64,000 bases of DNA. Origin: Apoda limacodes. Its lineage: Eukaryota; Arthropoda; Insecta; Lepidoptera; Limacodidae. Below the pieces are notes generated by a model. The model saw only the letters and a list, made by a program, of their open reading frames with translations. It had not been told where the DNA came from and did not search any database. The DNA is taken from contig OX291555.1 of NCBI GenBank assembly GCA_946406115.1, positions 12,046,001 through 12,110,000 of the forward strand, given 5' to 3'. Of the stretch, positions 10,566 through 22,335 are shown piece by piece. Both the position numbers and the translations under genes were made by a program. Each line of letters starts with the position of its first letter. Positions within the stretch are counted from its first letter, which is position 1.

Positions 10566-11030
10566 TATCTATATATCGAACAAATGTTTAAAATGTTTTA
10601 AATGTTTCTTTATATTGATTTTGATGATCTACTAAAATGTGATAAGAAGGTCACTAAAAATTATTAGAGTTATTTACAAAACCAATATAAGAATCTGACA
10701 AATACTCGACAAGAACATTTTTTGCAATTCTATTGTTTTTCTCCCAATTTTCAGTTATCTCTTCTGGGACGTCATCATCAATCACTCCAATTACATCCAT
10801 TTCACTTAACAACGAACGTATCCTAAATTTCCATATGCTGTATTTCTCACCTTCAAAGGGTCTGATGTCTCGTTTAATTAAAAATTATAATATTAATCTG
10901 ACCTCTCAATTTATAATTTAGTCGTCTGTTTTTCCGAATTCTGAGGTGAAATGCCTTCATTAGGTTTTTAAAAATCCAGAGAAACATTATTGAACTTATT
11001 CCAATTAAGCTATAATTTGGTATGCTTATG
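10566..11030. other. No recognisable gene
   Basis: A 62-codon open frame at 10733-10921 is not recognisable. The sequence is A/T-rich and apparently unique. Confidence 0.4.
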
Positions 11031-11106
11031 TCGCAGCCAACTGGTTTAATTAGCCAGTTAATTGGACGCCTAGGCTGATCGTCAAGTATGGAAAAAAAAT
11101 GAACAG

Positions 11107-11107
<1 letters not shown>
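11031..11107 (+). repeat. Dispersed repeat, copy 2
   Basis: GTCGCAGCCAACTGGTTTAA then TTAGCCAGTTAATTGGACGCC, matching 10385-10440. The microsatellite follows it directly. Confidence 0.5.

Positions 11108-11166
<59 letters not shown>
11108..11166. repeat. (AT)n microsatellite
   Basis: An uninterrupted AT dinucleotide run of about 58 bp. Confidence 0.95.
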
Positions 11167-11169
<3 letters not shown>

Positions 11170-11489
11170 ACCCTAAAACTTTTCGGTTTTGTCATAGGAT
11201 TAGTTTGATGTCGTCATTTTTATGACGAAGTCGTTTTATTATCACCACACTTAAAACAGGTACCTTTTATGGAAAAGTTGAGTTCTGTAGTAAACACTAC
11301 ACTTTACCAGTGCTAATTTACTAAATTATGATGAATGAATGTAAATTCTGGATTTGTTACTAAAAAATACCGCAATTGCTATTTGTATGTCTATAATATT
11401 TGAGTAGTTCTATAAAAAGTAAATTTCGATAAAGATGGGACCAACCAGGAAGTATACTCGTTCAAATTAAATATAATTTTCCAAATCAG

Positions 11490-11562
11490 TTTTTAAATTA
11501 TGGAGTTCCATGAAAACCAAAACCGAATTGAGAACCTCCTCCTTTTCTGAAGTCGTTTAAAA
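11490..11562 (+). repeat. Arm-repeat end fragment
   Basis: ACCGAATTGAGAACCTCCTCC followed by TTTTCTGAAGTCGTTTAAAA is the distal end of the arm repeat (compare 5005-5050 and 55860-55905). Only the terminal 70 bp or so is recognisable. Confidence 0.55.
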
Positions 11563-12301
11563 TCACGAATATTGCAAACAAAGAAAATACATAAAGCTTA
11601 CTTAAATTGGACGTCGTTGTAAGTAGGTATGTATAAGGCAATGGAAAGGAACGATTGATGACCTAATTTGTCCAGGTCATACCTACCCATACATACGTCC
11701 TACTAGCAACTATTCAAACGTCAAAAATTAGAACTTATTTATGTAACTTAAGATGTAATGAAGTGTAGTCAGAAATTGATATATTAATATCAAAGCGCCA
11801 ATAAAATAAACTTTGTAGATGGGTTTTATCATAAAATCATTATCAATTTACTTGTAAATAACATTGTCTGACATAAAAACAAAACAAAAATACAGATATC
11901 TCTGTATACGGTAGCGCCACTAGTGAAAGTAAAATTGAATTTGTCATCTGATCCCCCGATATGTTTCGGTAGGATCTTGTAAACCCTAGGCCCCTCCCAC
12001 TTCCAGGGCTCGGCGGTCCGGGCTCCCGACGGTGTAGCTCAAATATCATCGAAATTAAGGGCGGACGCGTACTCGTGACTTGCATGCGACCAGAAATGTG
12101 GAACAGTGAGTGTCTGACTAATGTAGGTAGGTAACCTTTATACTAATTATTAAAAAGAGTAATTGAAAATTGCACAAAAAGTGTGAAAAAGGCGAGGAGC
12201 AAAGTTGAATTTCAATAGTAGCAAAAGGTTCTACAGTTAAATCACATGAGCACGTAACGAGTAGTTCAAAATTAGGCTGAGACTTCATGAACCTGGAATC
12301 C
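11563..12301. other. No recognisable gene; GC-richer stretch 11930-12090
   Basis: The 11930-12090 stretch (CCCTAGGCCCCTCCCACTTC, GGGCTCGGCGG) is much richer in G+C than its surroundings and may be a decayed repeat. An 80-codon minus-strand frame across it (11843-12085) is not recognisable. Confidence 0.4.
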
Positions 12302-12765
12302 CCTGGAGGCCTACAACTGATATCAGTTTCAATCGTATAATCCTACGGCGATCGACAAATCTACTAAATTGGTACTCTTGAACGTTGTTGTAGCGCTCAA
12401 TCGAAAACGGAATTTGGTGGCCAATTTCGGAACTAAAATTCTATACAAATATTAAGAATCGATACTCTTTGAGCCATCGGATCGAGAGTGAAATTAGGTA
12501 TGATGATCTGTGAAATGAAATGTCAAAATTCTAAATAAACAAAACAAAACTATCGCTATGAATATTTAACTTTCACTTTAATTTTTATTAGTTTCAGTAT
12601 TGTTTTTATATTTCGTGATTTGTGATTTCGAAATGTGTGCAATCCCAATTTCAATCCAATCGCAATTTGGTTTAGGAGTACGATGGAGATCGAGTTAAAG
12701 CTTGCCACGGAAATGGATTGAAACTGGATTGGGATTGAAACTGATATCAGTTGTAGGCCTCCAGG
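12302..12765. mobile_element. 464-bp MITE with perfect 33-bp inverted ends
   Basis: Positions 12302-12334 and 12733-12765 are exact reverse complements over 33 bp. The end reads CCTGGAGGCCTACAAC, then the internal palindrome ACTGATATCAGT, then TTCAATC. Related GATTGAAACTGG/CAATCC motifs recur just inside the right end. Flanks share only TCC on each side, a possible 3-bp target duplication. The long minus-strand frame from 12556 runs past the right end and is not a gene. The superfamily is undetermined. Confidence 0.8.
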
Positions 12766-12889
12766 TCCGAGAAAAAAAAGATTTCGGTATGATATCTCCG
12801 GAGTTATAGTTGTCGCGAGCCTTTTCTTTTTAAAGGATTTTGTATTTAGCTGCATTAGGCCGTTAAAAATGTGGTCGGGCTTGGACAAT

Positions 12890-13115
12890 GATTTTACGAT
12901 AGAGCAAAAACAACGAAAATGTTTTTCTTGTATGGGGACCCTCTTAAATTTTTACTTTTCTAACTTTTTTTTACTTTTTTTAAGTAATTTTTTTCTGTAA
13001 AATTTTCTTTAAATTATTTGTTATAAAACATTTTCTGTGAAATTTTCTAAAAGATAGAGCCCTTTAATGGTCCGACAGACAAACAGACAGGCAGTTGGGT
13101 ACGGAACCCTAAAAA
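12890..13115 (+). repeat. Dispersed repeat remnant ending GGTACGGAACCCTAAAAA
   Basis: Contains CTTGTATGGGGACCCTCTTA, T-rich internal sequence, CCGACAGACAAACAGACAGGC and the terminal GGGTACGGAACCCTAAAAAC. It shares its terminus with the AAGTGCGAGTCGG family but differs internally. Confidence 0.5.
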
Positions 13116-13414
13116 CAAGCCTATACAGCAGCCAGAACATTGACTACAGTCGGATGACAACATAAATATTTTTCCTATACTTGCGAAGAATTTGTATTCG
13201 CAATATATTTTAAGAAAAACATTTATTTTAATAAGTTGTATGCGTTGACAACTTTTAAAAGAACATCTAGTCGAATTATTTTCTATTTGCGACATACATT
13301 TTATTTGGAAATAATATCCTGACTCCAAACAACTATATTAAAACTAGCCTTAACAACTCTACATAGCTTTTATGTCAAAATCGGAATAGCCTAAGATCTG
13401 AGGTAATATACGCA

Positions 13415-13740
13415 AAAAAACCGGCCAAGTGCGAGTCGGAGTCGCGCACGAAGGATTATGTACCATTATCTATAAAAATAGCAAAATAATTGCGTTTGTT
13501 GCATGGAAGCCCCCCTTAAATATAAGTTTTATTCTAATTTAATAATTTATTTTTAAAGTGAATATATAACTAAATATTCTGTGAATATTTCAAGCGTCTA
13601 CCCATTGCCGTTATCAATATCGGGCAAAAACGAGCCAAAAATTCACTAAATATTCATGAGATACTGCCTGGTAACAGACGGACAGACGGAGTCTTAGTAA
13701 TAGGGCCACGTCTTACCCTTTGGGTACGGAACCCTATAAA
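13415..13740 (+). repeat. Dispersed repeat 'AAGTGCGAGTCGG' family
   Basis: AAACCGGCCAAGTGCGAGTCG at the left, internal TTATCAATATCGGGCAAAAAC and ATTCATGAGATACTGCCTGG, and the end TTTGGGTACGGAACCCTATA. No coding capacity. Confidence 0.75.
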
Positions 13741-14011
13741 TATAAAAAAAAACTCGTTTTTATTTTCAATTTAATTCTGTGATTCAATATCTGTTTCTTT
13801 ATTTGCGTTTTTAATTCAAGCTCTCTGCAAGTCTCGGCCGAGAGGCCATTGCTGGATTCGTATAAGAATAGATGGACACAACTCACGGTTAGATTTTAAA
13901 CTCTACTACTCCAGCATAGGCTTATTATCAAGACCTTGGCAGTAATGTACTATTTCTTTACCAATTGGCGTGTAAAAACATCTCTATTCCAACAAGGATT
14001 ATAAAACCATT
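13741..14011. other. No recognisable gene
   Basis: Apparently unique sequence. TCTCGGCCGAGA (about 13833-13844) is a short perfect palindrome. Confidence 0.4.
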
Positions 14012-14262
14012 GACCCCCTCGCAGCCTAGTTGGTAGTGTGGCCGACAGCTGTGCAGAGGGTGTGGGTTCGATTCCCGCACAGGACAAACATTTATGTATT
14101 AACTTAATGTAAAACTAAATAAATTATGTAGATATGTATGTATTTACGTAAAGAAAAGTAATATATGTATTTGTATCTGTTGTCTGGTATCCATAACACA
14201 AGCTTTGCTTACTTTGAGGCCAGACGGCGCTGTGTGTAATGTCCAAATATATTTTTACTAAT
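14012..14262 (+). repeat. tRNA-derived SINE
   Basis: The 5' region has a tRNA-like internal promoter. The B box GGTTCGATTCC at 14065-14075 is perfect, and the A-box-like TAGTTGGTAGTG lies about 35 bp upstream. The body has TAACACAAGCTTTGCTTACT and GGCGCTGTGTGTAATGTCC before the A/T-rich tail. RNA polymerase III would transcribe such an element, and LINE machinery would mobilise it. This is the common lepidopteran SINE type by my recollection. It is not a functional tRNA, because no cloverleaf closes around the boxes. Confidence 0.75.
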
Positions 14263-14364
14263 TTGGAACTGATAGAATACGATAACTTAATTCAGCAGCA
14301 ACAGCGTATTCAGCAGAAAATGAAAATTATTCTTCAGCGTTCCAGAATGCAACGTGGTCAACTA

Positions 14365-14660
14365 AACCCATAGGTAAAGATAACTGGACAAGCATTTCTT
14401 GGCCAGCTGTGAAAAAAAATAGTCGCAAAAGTGTGACAGAGACAAAGTGATCCTGCGGCCTCTTGTTTCTGTCTAACTTGATTTAATAAACATAAAAAAA
14501 TAAGATGGCGGACGTTTATAGAAAGAGAAAAGAGACTGCAGGTCCGCTTTGTCTCATCCTAAAGGATGATCAATTTTGTAAGGCTGTTGCGGAGTCCATA
14601 GTACAGATCGCAGAACTCGAAGTGTAGTCCTATAACTATATCAGACCGATTTTTTTAATT
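14365..14660 (+). repeat. Dispersed repeat containing ATGGCGGACG, copy 1
   Basis: TCGCAAAAGTGTGACAGAGAC, then AAGATGGCGGACGTTTATAG and TAAAGGATGATCAATTTTG, corresponds to 33405-33650 in the same order. No coding capacity. Confidence 0.55.
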
Positions 14661-15772
14661 CCTGCATTGTCTGTACATAGGATCTGTAATTATACAATGC
14701 CAAATTTTCCTGGAAGCAACCGGATCAAACTCTTGTGTCTCCGGACGCCCCGTTCTGGGTACTTCCATTTTTTATTGCAGCTACAAACAATCTCAAATAT
14801 ACATGATTTTCTTTAAAAAGAAATGGATCGCGACAAGTATAACATTCATTCATTCAAGTGCTGCCGGCCAGCCTGTGAGCCTGTGTGAAAGAAAATATAG
14901 CCCAGAGATCCTTAATACTGATGCCAAAATGTAAAGGTTGTTCCATCAAATAAAACAGGAAGTTTTGGCTAATTGACGGGTACCGACTTTATTTAAAACT
15001 TGAATCTTCGTTGAATTGATTGCAACTCCAAATAGACTTTAACATTCGTTTTTTTTTTAACTTTTGCTCTAATGAGGCTTTAAATGTTATTTATCAATTT
15101 TTTCTGTCTCTGAAAAGTAAGGTCTTGAATTTTAGCTAGACCATATACTTACCGCACTTTTTTCCATATGTTGCTTTTATATTTTCTATCAGTCACCGAA
15201 AAGCTGTCGCGACGAAATCGGACGTCTTCGCCCGACCTAACTAAAAGCAGGACACGCTTTACTTCGTGCCGCCACACTAACACAAACATCATGTATACAT
15301 AAACATGCACTTTATTGTGTGTGGGTGCGTGATTGTTTTTCTGTAGTAAATGAAAAGTGGGTATGTGCTTTCATTAACTGACAACAACCAAAGAGAAATT
15401 GTAAATTATAGTTTTTTTTATTGAAATTAGTTGTTGCCTGCGACTCCACCCAAGTCCTGGTAAATAAATGTTTCTTTTCTGTTCCCGAAATTCTCCCATT
15501 CCCAAGCAAAATAGCAACTTTGACGCTCATATAGCTTTGAAGCAGCACTTTACACATTAAAACTGGGTCTTATAGGTAGTAGTAGAAAGTAACAAAAAAA
15601 ATATAAATTGTATGATTATAGGATTCCACTCAGTTTTACGCTTGGCCTAGATTTTTAGGCCATAGCACTTATTTTCAGTGGGACCTACAGTAATTCACAG
15701 AATCGTTATTGATATAATAATAGTATAGTAATAAAAAGCACACAAAACAACAAGAATTATACACCTGCCTAA
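14661..15772. other. No recognisable gene
   Basis: Mostly unique-looking. An 81-codon minus-strand frame (15312-15557) is not recognisable. A GC-richer patch at 15195-15280 is probably decayed repeat. Confidence 0.4.
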
Positions 15773-16195
15773 AAACACGCCAAGTGCGTGTCATTAGTTA
15801 AGGTTCCGTAGAATGAGAATTAATTGCGGATATCTAAAAAAACTTAACCGATTATGTCCAAAACCAACGACCAACCAATGATGATTTTACAAGTTAAAAG
15901 GGGGGCACAAATTTTTCAAATTATATAGAAAAAAAAGAACTTCAAATGCATTGAGAAGCCAATCCAATGAAATACCACATAATGGGTCGCGCGAAAAAAA
16001 AAATTTCATCCCTCGGTTCGTAATATTAAGAGCTACACCATAAAAGATTTTTTCTCAGGTTTTATAACATCTCTATAAAATTTTATTAGAGTCTACCCAA
16101 AGACAGCGGAATTTTAAAGCTGAGACATACGAACGGACGTAGACGACGAATTTATAAGTTTGGCCATTTGGGTATGGAGTCCTTAAAAGTAAACA
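15773..16195 (+). repeat. Diverged dispersed repeat (related to 33700-33870)
   Basis: Begins AAAACACGCCAAGTGCGTGTC. It includes AGGTTCCGTAGAATGAG, ATAAAATTTTATTAGAGTCTA and TTTGGGTATGGAGTCC. The right half resembles 33735-33870. No coding capacity. Confidence 0.5.
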
Positions 16196-16519
16196 AAACA
16201 TTAACTTATTTAATACTTGACAGATCTCCTGTAGGTGTTAATGTACCCACTTAAAGGATGAATTAAGAAATTTGAGAAATATGTTAACAAATAACCTTTA
16301 TTTACAACCATGACAAAGAACCTACATCCCCATTTTCAAACTACTTTAATTACAAAAGTAATGAAATTACCAAGTTTATATGGGACCCTTGAGCCTGTAG
16401 CCTATTGATCAAAACCAGACTGCTCTGAAGAACCTATAAGTTATGTATAAGTATGCGTGGTCATCCAAATATATATATATATAGTTCTTTCTTCATGACA
16501 TCAATTCACACAGATTCAT

Positions 16520-16855
16520 TCTCACAAAGGATCAGTTTTGGATTTTTCCCATATTAGTGAATTTCATGATTCTAGGACAACGGGAAGTAGGTATCTCATA
16601 GGTTTTGATTTATTTGTGAATGACAAAATATTCAAAAAAAGTTACCGTATTTTTTATTGCGTTGACTTAGAAGATTGAATTTTTGAAAGCTTCAAGGAAC
16701 CGTAGACCTTATATTTGGTATTAATTTCAACTAGATACCTTCAAGCGGTTCTGAGAAAGAGGGTCTTGACAGACAGACAGAAAGACAGACGTACATCAAA
16801 GTGATCTTATAAGGGTTTCTTTTTCCTTTGAAGGTACGGAACCATAAAAACGGCA
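16520..16855 (+). repeat. Dispersed repeat, family D, one monomer
   Basis: ATTTCATGATTCTAGGACAA, CTCATAGGTTTTGATTTATT, GCGTTGACTTAGAAG, AAGGAACCGTAGACC and GGTCTTGACAGACAGACAG, ending AAGGTACGGAACC. Two-monomer versions lie at 32860-33400 (plus) and 54440-55197 (minus). Confidence 0.6.
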
Positions 16856-17681
16856 AATGGCGTGTTGGGCCACGCGCAATGTAGGATTCCGTAGTTTACA
16901 GTCACAATATTTGACTGCTACAAGTACAATTAGTAAGATGGTTTACTATTACTTGTAAACTTATAAATAATTATAGGAATTAGCTGTGATTATTTTCCTT
17001 TTATATAACTTCGTAATAACTACTGCCATACTTCACTTGTATAAAAACAGCCATTCAATTGGACTCAGGACTAAATTAGCACTTTAAAGCTTAATATTTT
17101 GCAAATGGATCCCTAAATCACAAAAGAATTTTCACACACTATGGGATACACGAGAAAAAAACATGATCCCTACTTTTAAAGTAGCGATCATTATATATAT
17201 ATATATATATAGATGCATATTAAAGTAATGTACATATGACATAAATATAATGTACAAGCGCATCGTTATAGTATTACAGAAATTAGCTTTCTGCCCTATA
17301 TCGCTCTCAAAATTTCGTTACAGTTAAAATCTAAATACTAAACCTTCAAAATTTATTACTATATAGTACTCAACCTAGTACATTAATTTTAACAGTATTT
17401 TCTTGAATTCGTTATTAAAATGCCCAAAAAACAAAAAATAAATAAAAAATTAAAAACATATATTTTTCATATTTATATTGTATAGGTATATTCTAGGTTC
17501 AAAATTACCCCTGTATTGGTTATTTATCAACATAATATAGGCGTAATAGGTGTACGTGGACAAGTAAGTTGTAGGGTACGTATAAAAACTATAGATATTT
17601 TCATAATGTAAAATACCTATATAAAAAATGTAAGAGCTTTAAAGATTGAACTTGCATTGAAATGAGTCCCGCCTGCTTATT
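16856..17681. other. No gene; (AT)n and a small shared repeat block
   Basis: An AT dinucleotide run lies at about 17193-17211. The block TACAGAAATTAGCTTTCTGCC then CTATATCGCTCTC (about 17275-17310) is also found near 41690-41722, so a dispersed repeat is present. The rest is A/T-rich and unrecognised. Confidence 0.45.
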
Positions 17682-17842
17682 GTTTTTTTTTTCTGAACGG
17701 ACTATGCAGTTGGCTGATGCAGCCATTACTGCTCTACTGGACTTTTGGGGCGAGACTCTGAAGTAGTCTCATCAGCCCATATAGTGCCCAACGCTCAAGG
17801 ACTGGTGGTCGCTCTTGGGGTCGCCTTTCAACCAGCGTGAGC
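17682..17842 (+). repeat. Dispersed repeat, family E
   Basis: GGCTGATGCAGCCATTACTGC, CTTTTGGGGCGAGACTCTG, GCCCAACGCTCAAGG and CTCTTGGGGTCGCC. Other copies: 22336-22526 (minus), 23711-23760 (fragment) and 48041-48205 (plus). A noncoding family of roughly 160-190 bp. Confidence 0.65.
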
Positions 17843-18370
17843 TTATTGTTAAATATTTGGTATCTTTCAGGTGCAATTTTTTTATTGTTTTTTAGTTCTT
17901 ATAGTTTTTACGGTCGGGTTTTTTTTATTTATTAAATTATTTATTTTTCTAAGTAATTTTGTTTGAAAGCGGTAAGTCCATAACATACCAACAGAAATTT
18001 CAAATTCCTAACTAATTTCGGTTATGAATTGGACCCCCGAAAGAAAATGGTCTTTATTTCTTGTTATAAGGTCTTTGACCAGCCCCCCCGCCCATGGCTT
18101 ATTTGTCAAACAAAAAATAGGTTAATAAATAGTAACCGACTCGATGTCTGTACATAAAGTTATTTGCGAAAAACTCATGTAATTTAATAGAATTCATAAA
18201 AAAATGTATTATGTATTGGTCATCTTGTCTGTTATGTTTTTATTACCTTATTACGAATTTCTATAGTTTAATTGTTTTAAACATTTTGTTTAGATTTTTT
18301 ACTATCAGTAAGTTAATTAGTTTTTATTACATAATAACGTTAAGTTACATGGAGAGTTAGTATGTACAAT
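17843..18370. other. No recognisable gene
   Basis: A/T-rich sequence with no open frame or repeat I recognise. Confidence 0.4.
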
Positions 18371-18480
18371 AACAACTAAACACCAACTGTCCAATGGGCC
18401 CTCGTGTGGGCTATGGCCCAAATCACCCTCGATAAGGGTAGGTCGTGCCCCAACAGTGGGGACGTATGAGGCTAATAAGA
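18371..18480 (-). repeat. Short dispersed repeat (CGTCCCCACTGTTGGGGCA)
   Basis: On the minus strand it reads CCTCATACGTCCCCACTGTT and GGGGCACGACCTACCC. This is a widespread lepidopteran repeat motif by my recollection. The class is uncertain and may be a LINE 3' UTR. Confidence 0.45.
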
Positions 18481-18559
18481 AGATAGAACTTCCAAAAAGA
18501 CTAATCAATAATATATACAGATATACGTCAAAATATACCTAAGACTTGTAAGGTTTGAG

Positions 18560-19075
18560 TGATTAGTGGTAGGACCAATTGCAATCTTTCACCAGGGGTA
18601 TCACTCGCGCGTTGCCACCCTTCAAAAATCTAATCACTACTTTATTGAAGAACCCTATACTGAAGTCCTTTGAGAAAACCTTGGCAGGGAGCCCATTCTA
18701 CAACCCAAGCGTTCGCGGGAGGAGTTTCTCCGAAACCGCACTGTACGCGACCATTTCGGTTCTAAAGTGTGAGATTGAATTCCCTGCCGATGGCGAGCGG
18801 TGCGATGGTAGAAAGTAGCCGTGGGCATCATTTCGAACAATTCCTCAGAACACATCCCAGTCTACAAGCGGTAGAACACACACAGGGTGGCAAGGTCTCT
18901 CCTCAGACTTAAGGGCTCGATACGGCAAGTAAGTTTGGTATCGTCGACAATTGTCACAACCCGTAGTTGCACCGAGCCAAAGGGCCAATCAGGCCCAGAG
19001 ATTGCAGCAGTACTCCATATGGGGCCGAACCTGCGACTTGAAAAGCAGCAATCTAAACTGGAGTGGAATCAGTCC
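18560..19075 (-). pseudogene. LINE 3' end (CR1/jockey type), minus strand
   Basis: Minus-strand frames read CSEELFEMMPTATFYHRTAR, then TVRFRRNSSRE, and upstream RPHMEYCCNL-like sequence. This is the segment after the reverse transcriptase that is also in the larger relic at 42638-45000 (NGLCSEELLEMMPTATFYRR). Stops and frameshifts are present. The 5' part including the RT core is missing, as is usual for LINE insertions truncated during reverse transcription. Confidence 0.75.
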
Positions 19076-20150
19076 CATGCCCAACTAAGTATATACTGTC
19101 TAGAGATTGGATCTGTCGCTCTGGCAATTTTCATGCAAATTGGTTCATCAGTTTATCCGTGAAAATGCAGTAGAGAGAGTCACAAGCAGACCCACATATA
19201 ACTCTATAAATGCAATGTATCGTATATGTTCTGTGCATCTCTGAAGGTTCTGAATTCCAATTGGAGATTTTCCACGGAGGTCTTATGTGTATATTATTAT
19301 TAATATCCAATAAGCATATGGTAATTGCATCGAATGCAATTGCAGTGTTGTTGCCATGCGCCCAACGCGTTACCCGGTTATAGCTTTCACCAGGGTGTGC
19401 ACACACTCAGTGCAAGTGTGTGTGTGCGTGAGCTGTGCGTCTGTGTGCCCTGCGCCGCTGCATCGCCGAGCCCTAGGTCAGTACACCCCGATGCATCCGC
19501 CTGAATGCATCCCACATCGCGATTTTTACAAAAAATAAGTAAAAAAACCATAAATAAAAAAATCGTCTTAGTGAAACTAAACCTTAATCGTCACAAAAAA
19601 AGAAAATTGTTCTTGAAAATAGGATTTCAGTTTTCGAACCCGCTCCTTTGTTCGCCGCCATGTTGGAACCGATTTCGAGATACTGGCCGTGGTGAGTCGA
19701 CTTTCCAATTTTTTGAAATCGAAACTTTCTTTATTACAACAGCAAAAAAGGGACCTTATTTAGATCTTTCTCGAACAAGATATTGCTCTTGGTCTCTTCG
19801 CATTTCGTCTTTTGACAGACAGGCGAAGACTCTTCCAATTCTTTACATTCTTAATAAATACAACACAATTATTTACAAAGGTACATTTTTATCCTAATTA
19901 AATCTACAAAGAGATAATAAAAATGGTAAAATACCTATATTGTTACTACTGACAAAAGAAGCCATGCGCTGTCCCATTTCATTTTTTATAATTTATAATT
20001 TCACAATATGTAACGAAACATTTTTCAAAATAAAAAAAAAAAACGATGATAATTTAAATTGTGTTTTTCATTCACTCATTCATTTCATTCTCGTGAAATT
20101 ACACCGATCGGTACCTACCTAAACCTTGAGGGTGACCGCCATTTTGAAAA
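19076..20150. other. Possible host 5' region: GC-richer DNA and a candidate start exon
   Basis: Two GC-richer patches stand out: 19350-19530 (with TG-rich sequence at 19395-19450) and 19640-19700. At 19660 an ATG in a strong Kozak-like context (GCCGCCATG) opens ten codons (MLEPISRYWP). These run into a consensus splice donor, GTGAGT at 19692-19697. A YY1-like GCCATTTTG lies near 20139-20147. No TATA box or transcript evidence is available. A long frame across it (19505-19897) looks like chance. Confidence 0.2.
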
Positions 20151-21656
20151 TGGGCGTCCCTTAAACGAAGCTATCCTAACTGGAAAATTTGATAATTGCG
20201 TAAGTATATAATTTTATACACATTTTGCGTGGAATTCAAAGAATATTTATGACTTTTTTAGACATTTAAAATAAACATTGACGAAACATCAGTTTTAAAG
20301 ACGAGTATATTTGATTACGGTTTTAGACAAAACTCTGCCTACTTTCCATAAGAGTTGATAAATAAATACCTACTTATCACAATTTTTCTGTATGGGCGGT
20401 TCAATTTTTTTAATAAATTATTTTATCCCTATTATGTAACACAATATGTATACCTAGTTTTAACCTGTGCACTAAAAATTAAACTAACTCATTCCTCAAT
20501 TTAAGAGGGCAGTAAATTTCAAGTTACTATACGAATCATACGATACGGTATAATATTCGACCTCCTCTTCCTTCCTCCATTAACCTAGACCGATTTACAC
20601 GATTCTTGACAAATATTTCCAATCAAGTACAATATTTCTTTAAAGTTAAAATGTACAACACTAGTTCTTCATTATATCTTCAAAAATCGTAAATATTAAA
20701 CTAGGTAAAGTTTTGTATAAAGTTGGTAATAAAAGAATAGTATGTTTTCATTATTCCCAACCAATCACATTGCACCTTGGAATGAATCTACTAATTAAAA
20801 AAACTCTAACAATTACCTAATTAATTTTAATATCTTCTGTAATCAGTGCATTACCTAAATATTTAATAAACAAACGAACTAAACATTGTGGTTATAGTAG
20901 ATATCTATTGTCAATGTTGCCAATGACACTGCAAAACATTTTTTCCCATACTGATTCTTGATTGATAAAGCTCTTGACAATATAAATTGTTATTTTCCAA
21001 TAAAACAGAATGAGATACGGTAATTTCGTAGTTATTATTTAATACTCGGTAATCAGATAGCCTATAAAACGAAAATTTGGAATTTTATAGGTGGTACATA
21101 ACATGCATGGTACCTACCACCTAAGCAGCTTGGAAGCATTTTCAACATCAATATACCAGCCCATTTAGAAGTAAGAGTTCTTTTAAAGACACAGCGGTGT
21201 CAAAGAGAGTTTCTATCTTTACAAGAGCGATTTATGACTTATTATACAGCTCAAACTGTATAAAATTCTTATTAAGGGATTTGCGTAACCTTAGGGTATT
21301 TTAACAGTATAGTAAAACTCTACTATACAACTTTAAGTATTTCGTAACGCTTCAGGCTCATTTTATGACAAAATCTGTATAAAGGCTGTATTTATTATAG
21401 TATCACTCGATACTTGTTTCTGTACAATGGTATATGTTATACCATTATATATGATTTATAGATTTTCGTTGAAACGATTTAATTGGTATATACCTAGCTT
21501 TCAGGCGGATGGTCATATTTAGTTTAAAATAAGAAAATGTTTCAAGAAACCTTAAAGACTTTATACACAAAAAAGTAAATTAGGTGTCTACATAAAATAA
21601 ATGGTAACTCAGCGTCAAATATTATCAGAAGTAGGTAAATAAGTGTATATAGTTTG
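20151..21656. other. No recognisable gene
   Basis: A/T-rich with no recognised repeat. A short hairpin (ATGGTATA / TATACCAT) lies near 21427-21446. Confidence 0.45.
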
Positions 21657-21822
21657 TTCATCATCATATCAGATCATATTGGTCGACTGTTGGACACAGA
21701 CCTCCCCTCAGGCACGCCATTTCTGTTAGTCCCTTGCCTTTTGCATCGAACTACCACCGGCCGGGTTAAAAGGGTTTTTAAGGTCGTCTGTCCACCAGGC
21801 TGGAAGACGTCGTATTGTAATT
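21657..21822 (-). repeat. RTE-type LINE 3' UTR fragment
   Basis: CATCATATCAGATCATATTGG, TGGACACAGACCTCCCC and AGGTCGTCTGTCCACC read in antisense as the 3' end of lepidopteran RTE LINEs. These end with a 'GGAGGCCT..GTTCAGCAGTGGAC' segment and a (TGA)n-like tail; compare the plus-strand end at 59625-59660. Confidence 0.5.
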
Positions 21823-22075
21823 TCTCGAAAAACTAGTACTACGCGAGTTGTTGATTACTACCATAGATTTAAGGTTTTCGTATTATTTTTTATACTTCGG
21901 TACGGTAGGGTCGCTATATATAGGTGACGACAGGGAGATAAATAGAAAAAAGTCTTTACTAACAACACACTCGTTTATTAATGTACTGTTATTATTTATA
22001 ATAATTTACATCATATTTAGACTTTATCTTATAAGATAGTGGAACTTCTTAATTATACTTACTAATGAAATTTAC

Positions 22076-22291
22076 TATAGCAAGCTATAATTCGTTTATG
22101 CTAGAGCTCGGTTACAGTTATTCTCGCAGGAACTTTTGAATTTTTTGGGATAAAAGTAGCATATGTGTTGTTAATCCAAACAAGTCAGCTACCTCCATAC
22201 CACATTTCATCAAAATTGGTCTAGCCGTTTGAGCGAGAAGAAGTAACAAACATACAAACACACTCACAAACTTTTGCCATTATAATGTTAC
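22076..22291 (-). repeat. Helitron-like / related dispersed repeat
   Basis: AGCAAGCTATAATTCG, TACAGTTATTCTCGCAGGAAC and CCACATTTCATCAAAATTGG, then ACAAACTTTTGCCATTATAA, match the family blocks in reverse orientation. The CTAG end is missing. Confidence 0.5.
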
Positions 22292-22335
22292 TGTATCATT
22301 GAACATACCGCGTAACGTGGAACTCCCTTCCTGGC

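Noticed and set aside
11843..12085. 80-codon minus-strand frame over the GC-rich patch
   Set aside because: No family resemblance; probably chance in a GC-rich decayed repeat.
12556..12888. 110-codon minus-strand frame
   Set aside because: It crosses the border of the MITE and reads its inverted repeats.
14020..14095. Functional tRNA gene
   Set aside because: The B box is perfect, but no acceptor stem or anticodon arm closes, and the downstream sequence is SINE body.
19505..19897. 130-codon open frame
   Set aside because: The Lys/Asn/Phe-rich translation begins in repeat-like A/T-rich DNA and crosses a better-supported splice donor. No family resemblance.
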